DNA from: Myxococcales bacterium | Lineage (GTDB): Bacteria > Myxococcota > Polyangia > Polyangiales > Polyangiaceae | Assembly: GCA_003151595.1 (NCBI GenBank) | Contig: PLXW01000052.1 | Coordinates: 100,311 to 164,310 of the forward strand | Length of the DNA stretch: 64,000 nt | Direction of reading: 5' to 3' | Part shown: positions 8,878-19,032 of the stretch, one piece after another | Position numbering within the stretch: the first letter of the stretch is position 1 | Layout of the letters: each line of letters begins with the position of its first letter | Notes under the pieces: model-generated | Told to the model about the DNA's origin: nothing | The model's input: only the letters and a program-made list of their open reading frames with translations | Database searches by the model: none | Position numbers and translations under genes: made by a program

Positions 8878-10476
8878 ATGCATCAGTCGCCGATCGATCC
8901 GAATCGGGAGACCGTCGCGCGCGCGGACAGCCCGCGTGCCCGAGGAAGAGCCGCGATGCACGCCCGCATCCTCGTAGTCGACGACGACGAGAGCGCGCGC
9001 GCGGCGCTCGAGAAGCTGCTGCACGCCGACGGTTTCGTGACCTCCACGGCTCCGGATGGTGAAGCCGCGCTCGCCGAAGCCCGACGGGTACTCCCGGATC
9101 TCGTTCTCACGGACCTGCATATGCCGAGGATGAATGGCGTGGAGCTGTGCGAGCGCGTTCACGAGATCGACCGCGACATTCCGGTCATCGTCATGACCGC
9201 TCTCGCAGACATGGCGTCGACGATCGACAGCTTGCGTGCCGGGGCAGAGGACTACCTCATCAAGCCGTTGCAATACGAGGCGGTCCTCTGGTGCGTCGAG
9301 CGAGCAATCGCGCGACGGACGGCGAAGCGTGAGCAAGAGGAGATCGATCGCGCGCTCAACGAGCGCCTCGTTCTGAGCAGCATTCGTGAACGGGAGCACG
9401 CGGAGGCCGAGGCGAAGCAGCGCGCCCAGCTCAACGCGCTGCTCGGCAACCTCAGCGAGGGCGTCGTCATCGCCGACGCGAGCGGCCGGGTACTGATGAT
9501 CAACGATGCGGCGCGTGCCACCCTGGGCGTCGGCGACCAGGACGTGCCCTACGCCCATACGCTCCATTCCCAGGAGACGCTCGACCTCGAAGGGCGACCG
9601 CTTCACGACGAGCAGCGCCCTCTCCATCGCGCACTGCGCGGCGAGCAGTTCGTGGACTACGAGGTGCTCCAGACGCGACCGAACGGCGAGCGGCGCAGAA
9701 TCATATCGATGGGGACGAGCGTGAGCGAGGCGAACGGCACACTCGCGCTGGCGATCGTCGTCTTTCGCGACGTCACGGAGTTGCGGCGCTTGGAGCAGCA
9801 TCGCGAGGAATACTTGGCGCTCATCTCCCATGACCTGCGCAATCCTCTGAGTACGATCCTCATGTCCAGCGCGCTCTTGATGCGATCGCTGGAGGAGAAG
9901 GGGCTCACGGGCGAGCGCATCCTCGCCGAGCGCAGTGCCCGCAACGGCAAGCGAATGAGCGCGATGATCGAGGAGCTCACGGAAGCAACGACCCTCGAGT
10001 CTCAAGGCGTCACCTCGCGGCGCGGGGCCTGCGATCTGCGCGGGGTGGTGGCGGGCGTCCTCGAGCGCATGGACGACGTGAGCGCACGAAGAATCGCGAT
10101 CGAGGTCGACGGGGCGGCGCAGTATTCCGTCCTGGCGGACGTGTCTCGGATCGATCGCGTCATCGCCAATCTCCTGACGAACGCGCTCAAATATTCTGCC
10201 GAGGACACTCCCGTGACCGTCCGACTCGCCCGCAAGGGCCCCGATGTCGAGCTCGAGGTGAGCGATCGCGGGATCGGCATCGCGCCGGAGAGCATCAAGA
10301 TGCTCTTCGAGCGGTACTACCGAACGAAGGCGGGGCAGGAGCGCGCGAGCGGGCTCGGACTGGGGCTCTACATCACGCGCATGATCGTCGAAGCGCACGG
10401 CGGACGAGTCGATCTCTCCAGCGAGGTCGGCAAGGGGAGCACCTTCAGGATCTCGCTACCGTCGAGCCGCGCGTAG
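8878..10476 (+). CDS. Receiver-PAS-histidine kinase
   Basis: Order: receiver domain (about residues 30-145; phospho-acceptor D79 in LVLTDLHMP, K129 in YLIKP), coiled-coil linker, PAS domain (about 165-300), HisKA with H318 in ALISHDLRNP, and HATPase_c with NLLTNALKY, DRGIGI and GLGLGL. No membrane segment is visible, so it should be cytosolic and take its input through the receiver and PAS domains. Two starts are plausible: ATG 8878 behind GAGGTAAGGGG, and ATG 8956 behind GAGGAAG, which begins just before the receiver. There is no DNA-binding output domain. It is the first of three kinases in this direction. Confidence 0.92.
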   Translation: MHQSPIDPNRETVARADSPRARGRAAMHARILVVDDDESARAALEKLLHADGFVTSTAPDGEAALAEARRVLPDLVLTDLHMPRMNGVELCERVHEIDRDIPVIVMTALADMASTIDSLRAGAEDYLIKPLQYEAVLWCVERAIARRTAKREQEEIDRALNERLVLSSIREREHAEAEAKQRAQLNALLGNLSEGVVIADASGRVLMINDAARATLGVGDQDVPYAHTLHSQETLDLEGRPLHDEQRPLHRALRGEQFVDYEVLQTRPNGERRRIISMGTSVSEANGTLALAIVVFRDVTELRRLEQHREEYLALISHDLRNPLSTILMSSALLMRSLEEKGLTGERILAERSARNGKRMSAMIEELTEATTLESQGVTSRRGACDLRGVVAGVLERMDDVSARRIAIEVDGAAQYSVLADVSRIDRVIANLLTNALKYSAEDTPVTVRLARKGPDVELEVSDRGIGIAPESIKMLFERYYRTKAGQERASGLGLGLYITRMIVEAHGGRVDLSSEVGKGSTFRISLPSSRA

Positions 10477-10616
10477 CGCCATCCACCCCTGGCGTGCGAC
10501 CGCGCGCAGGCCATGCGCAAGGATGGGACCCCGCTCGCGAAGCCGAAGGCGGTCGCCAGCGGACCAACGTGTGTCGTTCGGATCGGATTGGCTGCCCCCT
10601 TGCATGATGGGGTCAA

Positions 10617-11612
10617 ATGAACACGGGACCTCACGGCCGCAGCGTGTCGTCGGAGAACGTCGTGCAGACGGAGATCGTGCTCCACGGTCAGCGCTTCAGC
10701 TACCGCAGGGCGGGCAAGGGTCCGCTCATCGTCCTTCTGCATGGGATCGCGGGGAGCTCGGAGACTTGGAGCAACATCATCCCGCGACTCAGCGAACATC
10801 ATACGGTCATCGCGCCTGACCTGCTCGGCCACGGCGAGTCCGCCAAACCCCAAGGCGACTATTCTCTTGGAGCCTACGCGAACCTGATCCGCGACCTTCT
10901 CGAAGCGCTTGGACAGCCTCACGGCACGATCGTCGGACACTCGCTCGGTGGCGGAGTGGCGCTGCAGTTCGCGTATCAGTTCCCGGAGCGCTGCGATCGG
11001 CTCGTGCTCGTGTCGAGCGGAGGCCTCGGTCGCGAGGTGCACCCGATCCTGAGAGCCGCAGCGCTACCGGGCGCAGAGCTCGTTCTCCCCTGGCTTGCCG
11101 CAGGCGCGGCGCACGGCATCGGCGCGATCGTGAATGCGGTGGGGAAGATCGGCCTGCGCGAGAGCGCGGATCTCGGCGAGACATGGCGAAGCTTCGTGTC
11201 TCTCGAACAACCGGAGGCGCGACGCGCCTTCCTCCACACCGTGAGGAGTGTCATCGACCTCGGGGGCCAGCTCGTGAGCGCCACCGATAAGCTGTACCTG
11301 TCCAAAGGGCTTCCGACTCTCATCATTTGGGGGGATCGAGATCCGCTCATCCCCGTTCGGCATGCGATCCTCAGCCACGACCTCATCGCGGGTAGCAGGC
11401 TCGAGATCTTCCCTGGCGCCGGGCACTATCCGTATCTCGAGGACCCGGAGCGATTCGCGATCGTCCTGCTCGATTTCATCCGAACGACGAGGCCGCGATC
11501 GTTCGACGCGAACCAGCTGCGCGATCGCATTCTCGCCGGTTCGTCGAGCTATTCGCAGGCGAATGAATCACGCGGGCAACTGCGCCTTGTCTCCGCGGAG
11601 ACCGAGCGCTGA
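10617..11612 (+). CDS. Alpha/beta-hydrolase
   Basis: Standard alpha/beta-hydrolase fold of 331 aa: oxyanion region LLHGIAGSSETW (41-52), DLLGHGES, nucleophile elbow GHSLGG with S109, acid D242 in WGDRDPLIP, and H270 in GAGHYPYLEDP. There is no signal peptide, so it is predicted to be cytosolic. Substrate cannot be told; the layout resembles haloperoxidase/BphD/MhpC-type esterases. It lies between two kinase genes on the same strand (140 nt after one, 137 nt before the next), so co-regulation is possible but unproven. The C-terminal 40 residues after the fold are polar and low in conservation signals. Confidence 0.9.
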   Translation: MNTGPHGRSVSSENVVQTEIVLHGQRFSYRRAGKGPLIVLLHGIAGSSETWSNIIPRLSEHHTVIAPDLLGHGESAKPQGDYSLGAYANLIRDLLEALGQPHGTIVGHSLGGGVALQFAYQFPERCDRLVLVSSGGLGREVHPILRAAALPGAELVLPWLAAGAAHGIGAIVNAVGKIGLRESADLGETWRSFVSLEQPEARRAFLHTVRSVIDLGGQLVSATDKLYLSKGLPTLIIWGDRDPLIPVRHAILSHDLIAGSRLEIFPGAGHYPYLEDPERFAIVLLDFIRTTRPRSFDANQLRDRILAGSSSYSQANESRGQLRLVSAETER

Positions 11613-11749
11613 GTCCGCCACACAGATCCTGTGCGCTCGCCAACCCGTGTTCTCGACGAGCGAGGAGGCATTGGCATCGCTCGGCATTTCGGGTATCCGG
11701 GATTCCCGCGGCTCATACGATGGCCGCCGGTACCCGGGGAGGAGGGCAG

Positions 11750-12889
11750 ATGACGGAATCGGCCGCGCGCGCTCGAGCTGCCAGGATCCTCGTCGTCGAC
11801 GACAACGACGCCAATCGCGCGCTCGCGAAGAACGCGCTCGAGGACGAGGGGTACGAAGTCATCCTCGCGTCCGGCGGCGCGGAGGGGATCGAGGCGTTCG
11901 CGCGGGAGCTCCCGGCCTGCGTTCTCCTCGACGTGCGAATGCCCGATCTCGACGGCTTCGCCGTCTGCGAGCGAATCCGTGCGCTGCCTGACGGTCCCGG
12001 GACGCCCATACTCTTCCTGACCGCGCAGCGCGACGTCGACACGTTCGACCGCGCTCTGCGCGCGGGAGGAGATGACTTCATCTCGAAGCCCGTGCGCCCC
12101 ACCGAGCTCGTCGTTCGCGTCCAGACCGCGCTCAAGCTGCGCCGCATGAACGCCGACCTTCGCGATCACTACGACCTGCTCCGGCGCCAGCGCGACGACC
12201 TGCTTCGCGTTCAGCTCCAGAAGGAGCGCCTCATGTCGTTCGTGGTTCACGATCTGAAGAACCCCGTGAACGCGATGGACCTGCACGCGCAGGTGCTCCT
12301 CCGTGACAAGGGCTTGTCGCCGACCGCGCGCGACTCCGCGGCGCACATCCGCTCGGAGGCGCAGCAGCTGTCGCGGATGATCGTGAGCCTGCTCGATCTC
12401 GCGAAGGCCGACGAGGGGCGGCTGTCTCCCCGACGGACCGATCTCCCTCTGCGCGAGGTCGTGGACGTGGTGCTCGCCGAGCTCGAGGTTCATGCACGAG
12501 GGCGCAAGGTGACCCTTCGGAGCATGCTGGACGCCGATCGAATCCGCGCCGACGAGGATCTCTTTCGACGGCTCCTGGCGAACCTCGTCGAGAACGCGGT
12601 CCGGTACTCACCACCAGGGACTTCGGTGACCGTGACCTCGACGCCGGTCGAATCCGCGACGGAGGTTCGCGTCGCCGATGCGGGAAAGGGGATCCCCGTC
12701 GCGATGCGCGACAAGGTGTTCGACCCGTTCGTGCAACTCGAGGCGGGCGAACAGGTCGTTGCCAGGAGCAGTCGCGGGCTCGGCCTCACGTTCTGCAAGG
12801 TCGCCGTCGAAGCCCACGGCGGACGCATCTGGATCGAAGATGCCGCGCCGGGCGCCGTGTTCTGTGTGAGGTTGCCGCATGGCTCCTGA
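11750..12889 (+). CDS. Receiver-histidine kinase
   Basis: Receiver domain first ([12 protein letters not shown]; phospho-acceptor D61 in [17 protein letters not shown] lysine), then a short helical linker, HisKA with H167 in FVVHDLKNP, and HATPase_c with [17 protein letters not shown] and SRGLGLTF. About 379 aa, no membrane segment. I chose ATG 11750 over ATG 11720 because GGGGAGGAGGG precedes it. The 3' end overlaps the start of the next hybrid kinase by 11 nt, so the two are co-transcribed and probably act together: this one can receive phosphate through its receiver, the next carries its own output receiver. Confidence 0.92.
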   Translation: MTESAARARAARILVVDDNDANRALAKNALEDEGYEVILASGGAEGIEAFARELPACVLLDVRMPDLDGFAVCERIRALPDGPGTPILFLTAQRDVDTFDRALRAGGDDFISKPVRPTELVVRVQTALKLRRMNADLRDHYDLLRRQRDDLLRVQLQKERLMSFVVHDLKNPVNAMDLHAQVLLRDKGLSPTARDSAAHIRSEAQQLSRMIVSLLDLAKADEGRLSPRRTDLPLREVVDVVLAELEVHARGRKVTLRSMLDADRIRADEDLFRRLLANLVENAVRYSPPGTSVTVTSTPVESATEVRVADAGKGIPVAMRDKVFDPFVQLEAGEQVVARSSRGLGLTFCKVAVEAHGGRIWIEDAAPGAVFCVRLPHGS

Positions 12890-15305
12890 GAGCGATTCGC
12901 CGCGGAGCGCGGCCCGAGGTGCGCCGGATTTCCGAGCCCTCTTTCAGGCGGCGCCCGGGTGCAACCTGGTGCTGGCGCCCGACTTCACGATCGTCGCCGT
13001 GAGCGACGCGTACCTGCAGGCGACGATGACCGCGCGGGACGCGATCGTCGGCCGCCGGCTGTTCGACGTGTTCCCCGACAACCCCGACGACGCGACCGCG
13101 ACCGGCGAGACGAACCTTCGCGCCTCCCTCGGCCGCGTGGTCGCGGGCGGGCGGCCCGACGCGATGCCCGTGCAGAAGTACGACATTCGCCGCCCGGAGT
13201 CGGAGGGGGGCGGGTTCGTGGAGCGGCACTGGAGCCCGATCAACTCTCCGGTGCTGGGGGACGACGGGCGCGTTGCGTACATCATTCATTGCGTCGAGGA
13301 CGTGACCGAGAAGCTTCGGTTGCGGAAGCGGGAGGCGGAGCATCAGATCACGCTGCGAGAGCTCGCCGCTCGCTCGGAGGAGCGATACGGCCAGCTGCTC
13401 GACGCGGCGCCGGACGCGATGGTCGTCGTCGGCGACGACGGGAAGATCATTCTCGTCAATGCTCAGACCGAGAGGCTGTTCGGCTACGCGCGTTCGGAGC
13501 TCGTCGGGCAATCACTCGACGTCCTGGTCCCGGCGCGCTTTCGCCGCGCGCACCCTGGGCACGTGAGTGGCTTTTTCGCACGCCCGAGCGCGCGCGCCAT
13601 GGGCGGGTCCGGTCTGGAGTTGTTCGGTCGGCGCAAGGACGGCGTCGAGCTTCCAATCGAGGTGAGCCTCAGCCCGCTGCACACGGAGCATGGCCTCACC
13701 GTCTCGGCGGCGATCCGCGACATCAGCGAGCGCAGGCGCATGGAGGCCGCGGCGAAGCTGTTGACCGACCGCCTGGCGAGCGCCGTCGAGAGCATCCAGG
13801 ACGCCTTCGCGCTGTTCGACACCGACGATCGCCTCGTCCTCTGCAACAGCGCGTACCGGCGGGTCATAGGTGAATCGTTCGCCGGACCGGTCGTCGGCAG
13901 GCCGTTCACGGAGCTGATCGACGCATGGATCCGCGAAATCGATTTCCCCGACGAGGCCGCGCGCGCGCGGTTTCGCGAGGAGCGCGTGACGCGACGACGC
14001 AACGAGCAGACCACGACGTTCGATGTTCGCATGCACGACGGGCGGAGCCTGCGCGTCATCGATCGGCGCACTGCAGAGGGCGGCATCGTCAAGACGATCT
14101 GGGACCTGACCGACGACGCCCGCATCGCCGAGGAGCTGCGCGATGCGCACGCCGCCGCCGAGGCCGCCAGCAACGCCAAGAGCGATTTCCTCTCGTCGAT
14201 GAGCCATGAGCTCCGCACGCCGATGAACGCGATCCTCGGGTTCGCGCAGCTCCTTCAGCGCGACAAGAAGGAGCCTCTCTCGGAGCGCCACCGGGAGCGC
14301 GTCGATCAGATCTTGAAGGGGGGCGAGCATCTCCTCCGGCTCATCGACGACGTCCTGGATCTGTCGCGCATCGAAGCGGGAGGCGTGTCGATCTCCACCG
14401 AGCCCGTCAGCGTCGTGGACGTCATCGACGAGCTCAAGTCGACGCTCGCGCCCATGGCCTCGCGTCAAGGGGTTCGCATCGACGTCGCCGCCCTTCCCGC
14501 GCACCTCGCGATGGTCTCCGCGGACCGGACGAGGTTCCTGCAGATCCTGATGAACTTCGGGTCGAACGCCATCAAGTACAACCGGCCCGACGGGCGAGTG
14601 ACGTTCATCGTCTCCACGCCGCGGCCCGAGCAGGTGCGCGTCGCCGTTCGTGACACCGGGATGGGCATCCCGGTCGAGAAGCAGGAGAAGCTCTTCCAAC
14701 CTTTCCAGAGGGCGGGACAAGAGACGGGGCCGATCGAGGGGACGGGGATCGGGCTCGTCATCACGAAGCGACTCGCCCAGTTGATGAAAGGGGACATCGG
14801 GTTTCGAAGCGTCGCGGGCGAGGGGTCGGAGTTCTGGATCGACATCCCCGCGCACGAATCGCGGCCGCCGAGCAAGCCGCCCGTCGTTCGCGAGATGGCC
14901 TCAGGGCGACTCGCCGGCGGCGAGGGTCGGAGGGTGCTCCTCTACGTCGAGGACAACCCGGCCAACGTCGTGTTCATGAAGGATCTCGTCAGCACGTTCG
15001 ACAACATCGATCTGCTCACGGCGCCCACGGCCGAGATCGGGATCGCGATCGCGTGCGGGAACCACCGCCCCGAGATCATCGTCATGGACATCAACCTCCC
15101 CGGCATGAGCGGGCTCGATGCGCTGCGAGCGCTGCGCGACGCGCCCGAGACGAGGGACATCCCGGTCATCGCGCTCACCGCCGCGGCGTCCGAGCGCGAC
15201 CGGCAGCGGGGCGAACAGGCCGGCTTCTATCGCTACCTCACGAAGCCCGTGAAGGTGGACGAGTTCATCGCCGCGCTCGAAGGGCTGCTGAGCGGGCAAC
15301 GCTGA
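12879..15305 (+). CDS. Multi-PAS hybrid histidine kinase with C-terminal receiver
   Basis: 808 aa. Three PAS-like domains: about 15-150 (ends HCVEDVTEK), 170-290 ([20 protein letters not shown] to IRDISERRR) and 300-415 ([20 protein letters not shown] to IWDLTDD). Then HisKA with H443 in [17 protein letters not shown], HATPase_c with [17 protein letters not shown] and GTGIGLVI, and a C-terminal receiver with D737 in [10 protein letters not shown] and LTKPVK. No membrane segments, so probably a cytosolic sensor. Translation is coupled to the receiver-kinase ahead of it by an 11-nt overlap. No histidine phosphotransferase or DNA-binding regulator lies nearby, so its target is elsewhere. Confidence 0.93.
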   Translation: MAPESDSPRSAARGAPDFRALFQAAPGCNLVLAPDFTIVAVSDAYLQATMTARDAIVGRRLFDVFPDNPDDATATGETNLRASLGRVVAGGRPDAMPVQKYDIRRPESEGGGFVERHWSPINSPVLGDDGRVAYIIHCVEDVTEKLRLRKREAEHQITLRELAARSEERYGQLLDAAPDAMVVVGDDGKIILVNAQTERLFGYARSELVGQSLDVLVPARFRRAHPGHVSGFFARPSARAMGGSGLELFGRRKDGVELPIEVSLSPLHTEHGLTVSAAIRDISERRRMEAAAKLLTDRLASAVESIQDAFALFDTDDRLVLCNSAYRRVIGESFAGPVVGRPFTELIDAWIREIDFPDEAARARFREERVTRRRNEQTTTFDVRMHDGRSLRVIDRRTAEGGIVKTIWDLTDDARIAEELRDAHAAAEAASNAKSDFLSSMSHELRTPMNAILGFAQLLQRDKKEPLSERHRERVDQILKGGEHLLRLIDDVLDLSRIEAGGVSISTEPVSVVDVIDELKSTLAPMASRQGVRIDVAALPAHLAMVSADRTRFLQILMNFGSNAIKYNRPDGRVTFIVSTPRPEQVRVAVRDTGMGIPVEKQEKLFQPFQRAGQETGPIEGTGIGLVITKRLAQLMKGDIGFRSVAGEGSEFWIDIPAHESRPPSKPPVVREMASGRLAGGEGRRVLLYVEDNPANVVFMKDLVSTFDNIDLLTAPTAEIGIAIACGNHRPEIIVMDINLPGMSGLDALRALRDAPETRDIPVIALTAAASERDRQRGEQAGFYRYLTKPVKVDEFIAALEGLLSGQR

Positions 15306-15444
15306 CGCGGGACGAACGCACGACGTGCATCACCGACGCACGACTAGCGTAGCCCGCCCCTCTCACGTACTTCGCCCGCCGCTGTGAGCGCGGGGTACGA
15401 AACGTGCTCCTACCGATCCCGTCCGATACGGAAGGGAGACGAAG

Positions 15445-15813
15445 ATGGAGAGCAAGAAGATCGACGCGAAGATCGATGACGTGGCCAGCAAGGCCAAGGG
15501 GATCGCGGCCAAGGCGAGCGCCCTCGCCTCCGAGGTCGTCGATCAGGCGGGGCGCTTCGTGGAAGACGCCGGAGACAAGGTCGCGAAGATGACCAAGAGG
15601 GGCGATCACCGCGTACAGGAGACCGCCGAGCGGGCGAGTCATGCGGTCGAGCAGATCGCGACGAAGGTGGTTCACTCCGCGCAGGAGACCGCGCAGAAGG
15701 TTGCTCACGGCGCGCACGAGCTTGCGAACAAGGTCGAGCACCGTCGCGAAGAGCGGGCGACGCAAGCGAGCGGCAAGCCGAACGCGGATCCCAAGTTCGT
15801 GAAGGGAGGATGA
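15445..15813 (+). CDS. Small helical stress-type protein (YtxH/LEA-like)
   Basis: 122 aa, very hydrophilic, almost entirely Ala/Lys/Glu/Val/Asp/His heptad-like helix (for example ASKAKGIAAKASALASEVVD and HSAQETAQKVAHGAHELANK). No membrane segment or signal. A good ribosome site (GAAGGGAGACGAAG) precedes ATG 15445. Such proteins resemble YtxH/CsbD-type or LEA-like stress proteins; exact family is unsure. A 50-residue-class membrane protein follows 4 nt later, suggesting a two-gene stress operon. Confidence 0.75.
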   Translation: MESKKIDAKIDDVASKAKGIAAKASALASEVVDQAGRFVEDAGDKVAKMTKRGDHRVQETAERASHAVEQIATKVVHSAQETAQKVAHGAHELANKVEHRREERATQASGKPNADPKFVKGG

Positions 15814-15817
15814 GGCG

Positions 15818-15979
15818 ATGCTGAATCTACTTTGGGCCGTTGCGGTCGTGCTCGTGCTGATGTGGATGCTCGGATTCTTCGCGTTTCACGTGGCAGGCGG
15901 GCTCATTCATCTGCTCCTGGTCCTGGCCGTCATTTCGGTCCTCGTGCGAATCATCACGGGTAGACGCCTGGCCGCTTGA
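15818..15979 (+). CDS. lmo0937-family small membrane protein
   Basis: 53 aa from ATG 15818: two hydrophobic segments (LLWAVAVVLVLMWMLGFFAF and LIHLLLVLAVISVLVRII) joined by HVAGG, ending in GRRLAA. This matches the short lmo0937/DUF5670 family, two-helix inner-membrane proteins of unknown function often beside stress proteins. It starts 4 nt after the helical protein's stop, and the end of that gene supplies its ribosome site (GGGAGGATGAGG). Sure of the gene; function unknown. Confidence 0.82.
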   Translation: MLNLLWAVAVVLVLMWMLGFFAFHVAGGLIHLLLVLAVISVLVRIITGRRLAA

Positions 15980-16142
15980 GCGCGCGTTCGCTGAGCGCGC
16001 GCGCACTACGCGTTCATGCGCGCGCCGCTCGTTCCGAAGTCACGCTCTCCCGCAGCTCCCAAGTCGTCGAGCGACGAGCCGGACGACGGAGCGCCGGATG
16101 CGGGCGCTCGCCCGCGGCGGCGAGAGTGAGCGTGCGCATTCT

Positions 16143-17426
16143 CTATCCCTTGCGCGCCGAGTCCCGCTCCCCGTGCTCGAACGCGGGCGCAAACGCCTCG
16201 AGTTCCACGGCGCTCATTCCGAGTGCGCGCCCCGTCTTGCGCCACCCGGCGACCCCTCGTTCGACCTCTCTCAGGATCTCGCCTCCGCGTTTCTTCGAGA
16301 CGCGGAAGTAGGGCGCGACGGAGCGGAGGGCGTCGACCGATGCTGCCGGGCCGGCGTCCTCCGAGATCCATGTCTTCAGCTCACGAGCGCGCTCCGGGAA
16401 CGGGTTCACGTCGAAGGCAGGCGCCAGCCGCCACTGGCGACGCCCGGCATACAGAAACCCGTGATTCTTGAGATGATCGTCGACGTTCGTGATGAGTATC
16501 GAGAAGGCGATGCGGCGCCACAGCTCCTCGATGTCGGCCTGCGCCGTCGCTCCGTGCTGGCGGATCGCATCGACGATCTCCGTATACGCGTGCTCTTCAG
16601 GATCGCTCGCCTCCGCGCCGAGTATCGTCGCCGCCGAGACGTACGGCACTCGGCTACCGTCCTCCAACCGATCGAAGCGTCGGATGAGCGCGACGGAGGA
16701 GCCGTCGCTCTCGACGAGACGCGCGTGCGCAGCGGTGATCCCGCTCGCGGCGGCGAGATGCAAGGCGAGCACTTCGCCCTTCGTCACCGCGCGCTCGTCG
16801 GCAACGCTCGGGAACTTCCCGATCGAGAGCCGTCCATCTTCGTCAAGGACTGTGCACTTCGGGCGCATGCCTCCGAGCGAGGTGCCCCGGCCGAGCAGAT
16901 AGGCCAAGTCGGCCGCGCTCTCGTCGTTCGCGTCGAATGCTCGGCTTGCAGCGACGAGATGGGCGAGTTCGATGAAGGGGGTAGCCGTTCTCCGCCCCTC
17001 CTCGGGAGCGCGGCGGAAGACTCCTTCCTCATCCTGGAAACGCAGCGCACCGGCGCGACTGAAGTCATCGACGGTGAGTAGAAAGTCGAGCGAGTGAAGA
17101 GGACCCGCGTCGACCTTCCCTCCTGCGCCTCGGATTTCCAGCCGCCGCTTCGCGTGATCGCGAAGGATCACCCGCCGGCCCCAGCCGTCCGGCTCCGTGT
17201 CGGCGATCGCTGCGTGGAAGACGGACCCGTCCCGCTCCTTCCGATGGAACTGCGGTCCCTGCACGAGGCGCAGCGCGGGCTCGAGGGCGAAGGAGTCGGG
17301 CGAGGCGAGCCACGCAGCGTCATATTCGAACGCGGCGCTCTCGCGCGCCCCCTGAGCGTCGAAGCGAATGAGGCCAACCTTGCGCGGCGGATCCTCTCCG
17401 ATGAAGACGTGGATCTTGCGGCTCAT
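16143..17426 (-). CDS. hipA: HipA-type serine/threonine kinase toxin
   Basis: 427 aa, close to the usual full HipA length. N-terminal domain with YDAAWLASPDSFALEP, glycine loop GTSLGGMRPK (181-190), catalytic loop NVDDHLKNHGF (N314, D316, H318, N321) and metal-binding D339 in LAPAFD. All key kinase residues appear present. In E. coli, HipA phosphorylates glutamyl-tRNA synthetase and causes dormancy; substrate here is inferred only. Its ATG overlaps the stop of the HTH antitoxin gene (ATGA), the normal hipBA arrangement. Confidence 0.9.
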   Translation of the reverse strand: MSRKIHVFIGEDPPRKVGLIRFDAQGARESAAFEYDAAWLASPDSFALEPALRLVQGPQFHRKERDGSVFHAAIADTEPDGWGRRVILRDHAKRRLEIRGAGGKVDAGPLHSLDFLLTVDDFSRAGALRFQDEEGVFRRAPEEGRRTATPFIELAHLVAASRAFDANDESAADLAYLLGRGTSLGGMRPKCTVLDEDGRLSIGKFPSVADERAVTKGEVLALHLAAASGITAAHARLVESDGSSVALIRRFDRLEDGSRVPYVSAATILGAEASDPEEHAYTEIVDAIRQHGATAQADIEELWRRIAFSILITNVDDHLKNHGFLYAGRRQWRLAPAFDVNPFPERARELKTWISEDAGPAASVDALRSVAPYFRVSKKRGGEILREVERGVAGWRKTGRALGMSAVELEAFAPAFEHGERDSARKG

Positions 17427-17755
17427 GTCGCCTCGGGCCCTCGCTTCACGCGCACGCGTTTCGGTAGCCGCTCCACGTCGAGGAGGAGCCCTTGATCGTC
17501 ACGCCGCGCGTCGACGAGGTCGCCGAGCGCATCGCCGAACCCGAGGACGAAGAGGGCCATCGCGTAGACACCGAGCGCGACACTCGGATCGCCCTTCTCT
17601 ACGCGTAGGTAGGTGCTCTTGGCGACGCCGAGACGCTCGGCCATCATCGCGACCGTGAGCTGCCGCTTACGGCGTGCGACGGCGACGTCGGCGCCGAACT
17701 TCACGAGAGATCGGCGCAGCGTCGCCGGCAGAACATCGTGGACGGAGGATCGCAT
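17423..17755 (-). CDS. hipB: HipB-type HTH antitoxin
   Basis: 110 aa with an XRE-type helix-turn-helix (about residues 25-80: RRKRQLTVAMMAERLGVAKSTYLRVEKGDPS). It directly precedes and overlaps hipA by 4 nt. HipB proteins neutralise HipA and repress their own promoter. An AT-rich palindrome lies 34 nt upstream of its ATG. The C-terminal tail (LLLDVERLPKRVRVKRGPEAT) is unlike the short E. coli HipB tail. Confidence 0.88.
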   Translation of the reverse strand: MRSSVHDVLPATLRRSLVKFGADVAVARRKRQLTVAMMAERLGVAKSTYLRVEKGDPSVALGVYAMALFVLGFGDALGDLVDARRDDQGLLLDVERLPKRVRVKRGPEAT

Positions 17756-17788
17756 TGTAAGGGCTCATTGATGCGACCTTATGCGCAC

Positions 17789-17804
17789 TATAGATTCATC
17801 TATA
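17789..17804. promoter_or_regulatory. Probable HipB operator palindrome
   Basis: TATAGAT, 2 nt, ATCTATA: perfect 7-bp arms in a short AT-rich island that stands out from the surrounding GC-rich DNA. It lies 34 nt upstream of hipB's ATG, where the promoter should be. HipB-type repressors bind such palindromes to control their own operon; binding here is inferred. Confidence 0.6.
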
Positions 17805-17848
17805 ACACCTCTTGACGTCCATGCCGCACTCCAGAGGTGCGTTGCTGA

Positions 17849-18412
17849 GACCGCCGGCGCCTCTCTTCGACGTCGAGACGGCGGATCGATCTCCAGATCG
17901 ACAGGGGGCGCGCGACGGCGCTCGTGCAGGGGTCGGAGCTCTACGAGGTGACGGTGACGATCGCGCCGCTCCCGAAGCCGCATTGGACGAAGATCGTCGG
18001 AGCGTGCGTCGGGAAGATCGACTCGCTCGTGGAGCTTCTCCAAGGGAAGCTGTCGCGTGGCGTGATGGAGGTCGTGACTCACCGTGACGCCGGCCTCTTC
18101 CCGACGTCGAAGCAGATCACGATGAAATGCTCGTGCCCGGACTCCGCGACGATGTGCAAGCACGTCGCTGCGGCGCTGTACGGCGTCGGAGCGCGGCTCG
18201 ACGAGAGACCCGAGCTGCTCTTCGTCCTACGCGAGGTCGATCACCTCGCACTGATCGAGGGGGCGGGGTCAGCACCCTCGCGCCGGAAGCGCTCGGGCGG
18301 CACGAAGGTGATCGCGCGGGGAGATGTCGCGAGTGTGTTCGGGATCGAGCTCGAAGGCGACGAAGCCGCCCGTGGAGAGCGCGGAGCGAGGACGCGACGC
18401 CGATCGCGCTGA
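17849..18412 (+). pseudogene. 5'-truncated SWIM zinc-finger protein remnant
   Basis: The frame reads IDLQIDRGRATALVQGSELYEVTV, then MKCSCPDSATMCKHVAAALY, a clear SWIM zinc finger (CxC...CxH), then VASVFGIELEGDE. Known SWIM proteins of this type have about 80 more residues at the N-terminus (WWG...RLPRGRTYARRG). Here the frame is blocked by a stop at 17846, and the only start codon before the core is a GTG at 17924 without a ribosome site. It begins right beside the hip operator, so the 5' part seems deleted. It may still give a short protein, but I call it a remnant. Confidence 0.7.
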
Positions 18413-18418
18413 GCGCGA

Positions 18419-18973
18419 ATGCGCCCGCAGCCAGGCGCTGAGAGCGCGCTCCTCGCCTTCTATGGTCCCGACTCCAAGGGGATCGTCTGGGAGCACAACT
18501 CGCGCGTGGGCGACGCGAGCGCGACGGAGATGAGCGCGCGCGGCGAGCACAACGTCGGCCAGCTCTCGCGCCAGCTCTTCGGAGAGCAGGCCTACATCCT
18601 CGGCTTCGGCACCGACCACGGCACTGTGGCCGCGGCGTCGAACTGGAACGAGCCGATGGATCGCATCGTCCCCGCGCGCGAAGGCAGCTACGAGCGCGTC
18701 TTCCACGACGCCGGCATCGCCGCGTGCGCCCTGCACCTGCGAAACCCGTCGCGCCGTGCGGTGCGTGAGGATCTCGCCTCGCAGCTGCTCGAGCGCGCGA
18801 TCGGCGTCGTGTATCGCCCCGACACGGAGCTGCAGAGCCTCTACTTCTACGCGAGCCTCCCGCGCCAGTTCGACGAGTACATCTGGTTCGACGAGACGGA
18901 GGCCGTCCACGTGCTGGAGAGTGCGCCTAGCCCGCAGACCCGCGAGCTCCCCGACACGTACCCGTTCGGCGTG
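18419..18973 (+). pseudogene. C-terminal fragment of erythromycin esterase-like protein
   Basis: The frame shows the C-terminal half of the erythromycin esterase/succinoglycan-biosynthesis-like family: LLAFYGPDSKGIVWEHNSR, VGDASATEMSARGEHNVGQL, GFGTDHGTVAAASNWNEPMD, SYERVFHDAG, VYRPDTELQSLYFYASLP, QFDEYIWFDET and PDTYPFGV, where the family ends. The N-terminal part (roughly 230 aa, with the catalytic Glu/His region) is absent. After PDTYPFGV the frame runs on as a meaningless arginine-rich tail across the HIT gene to 19174. Not expected to be an active esterase. Confidence 0.8.
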
Positions 18974-19032
18974 CGATTCGCACACGCCGCGCACTGGCGC
19001 TCCATGCGCGAGTCGCCGTACCCTCGGCGGCG

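Noticed and set aside
8653..10398. 581-codon reverse frame over the receiver-kinase gene
   Set aside because: No start signal or domain; the forward frame encodes a complete receiver-PAS-kinase.
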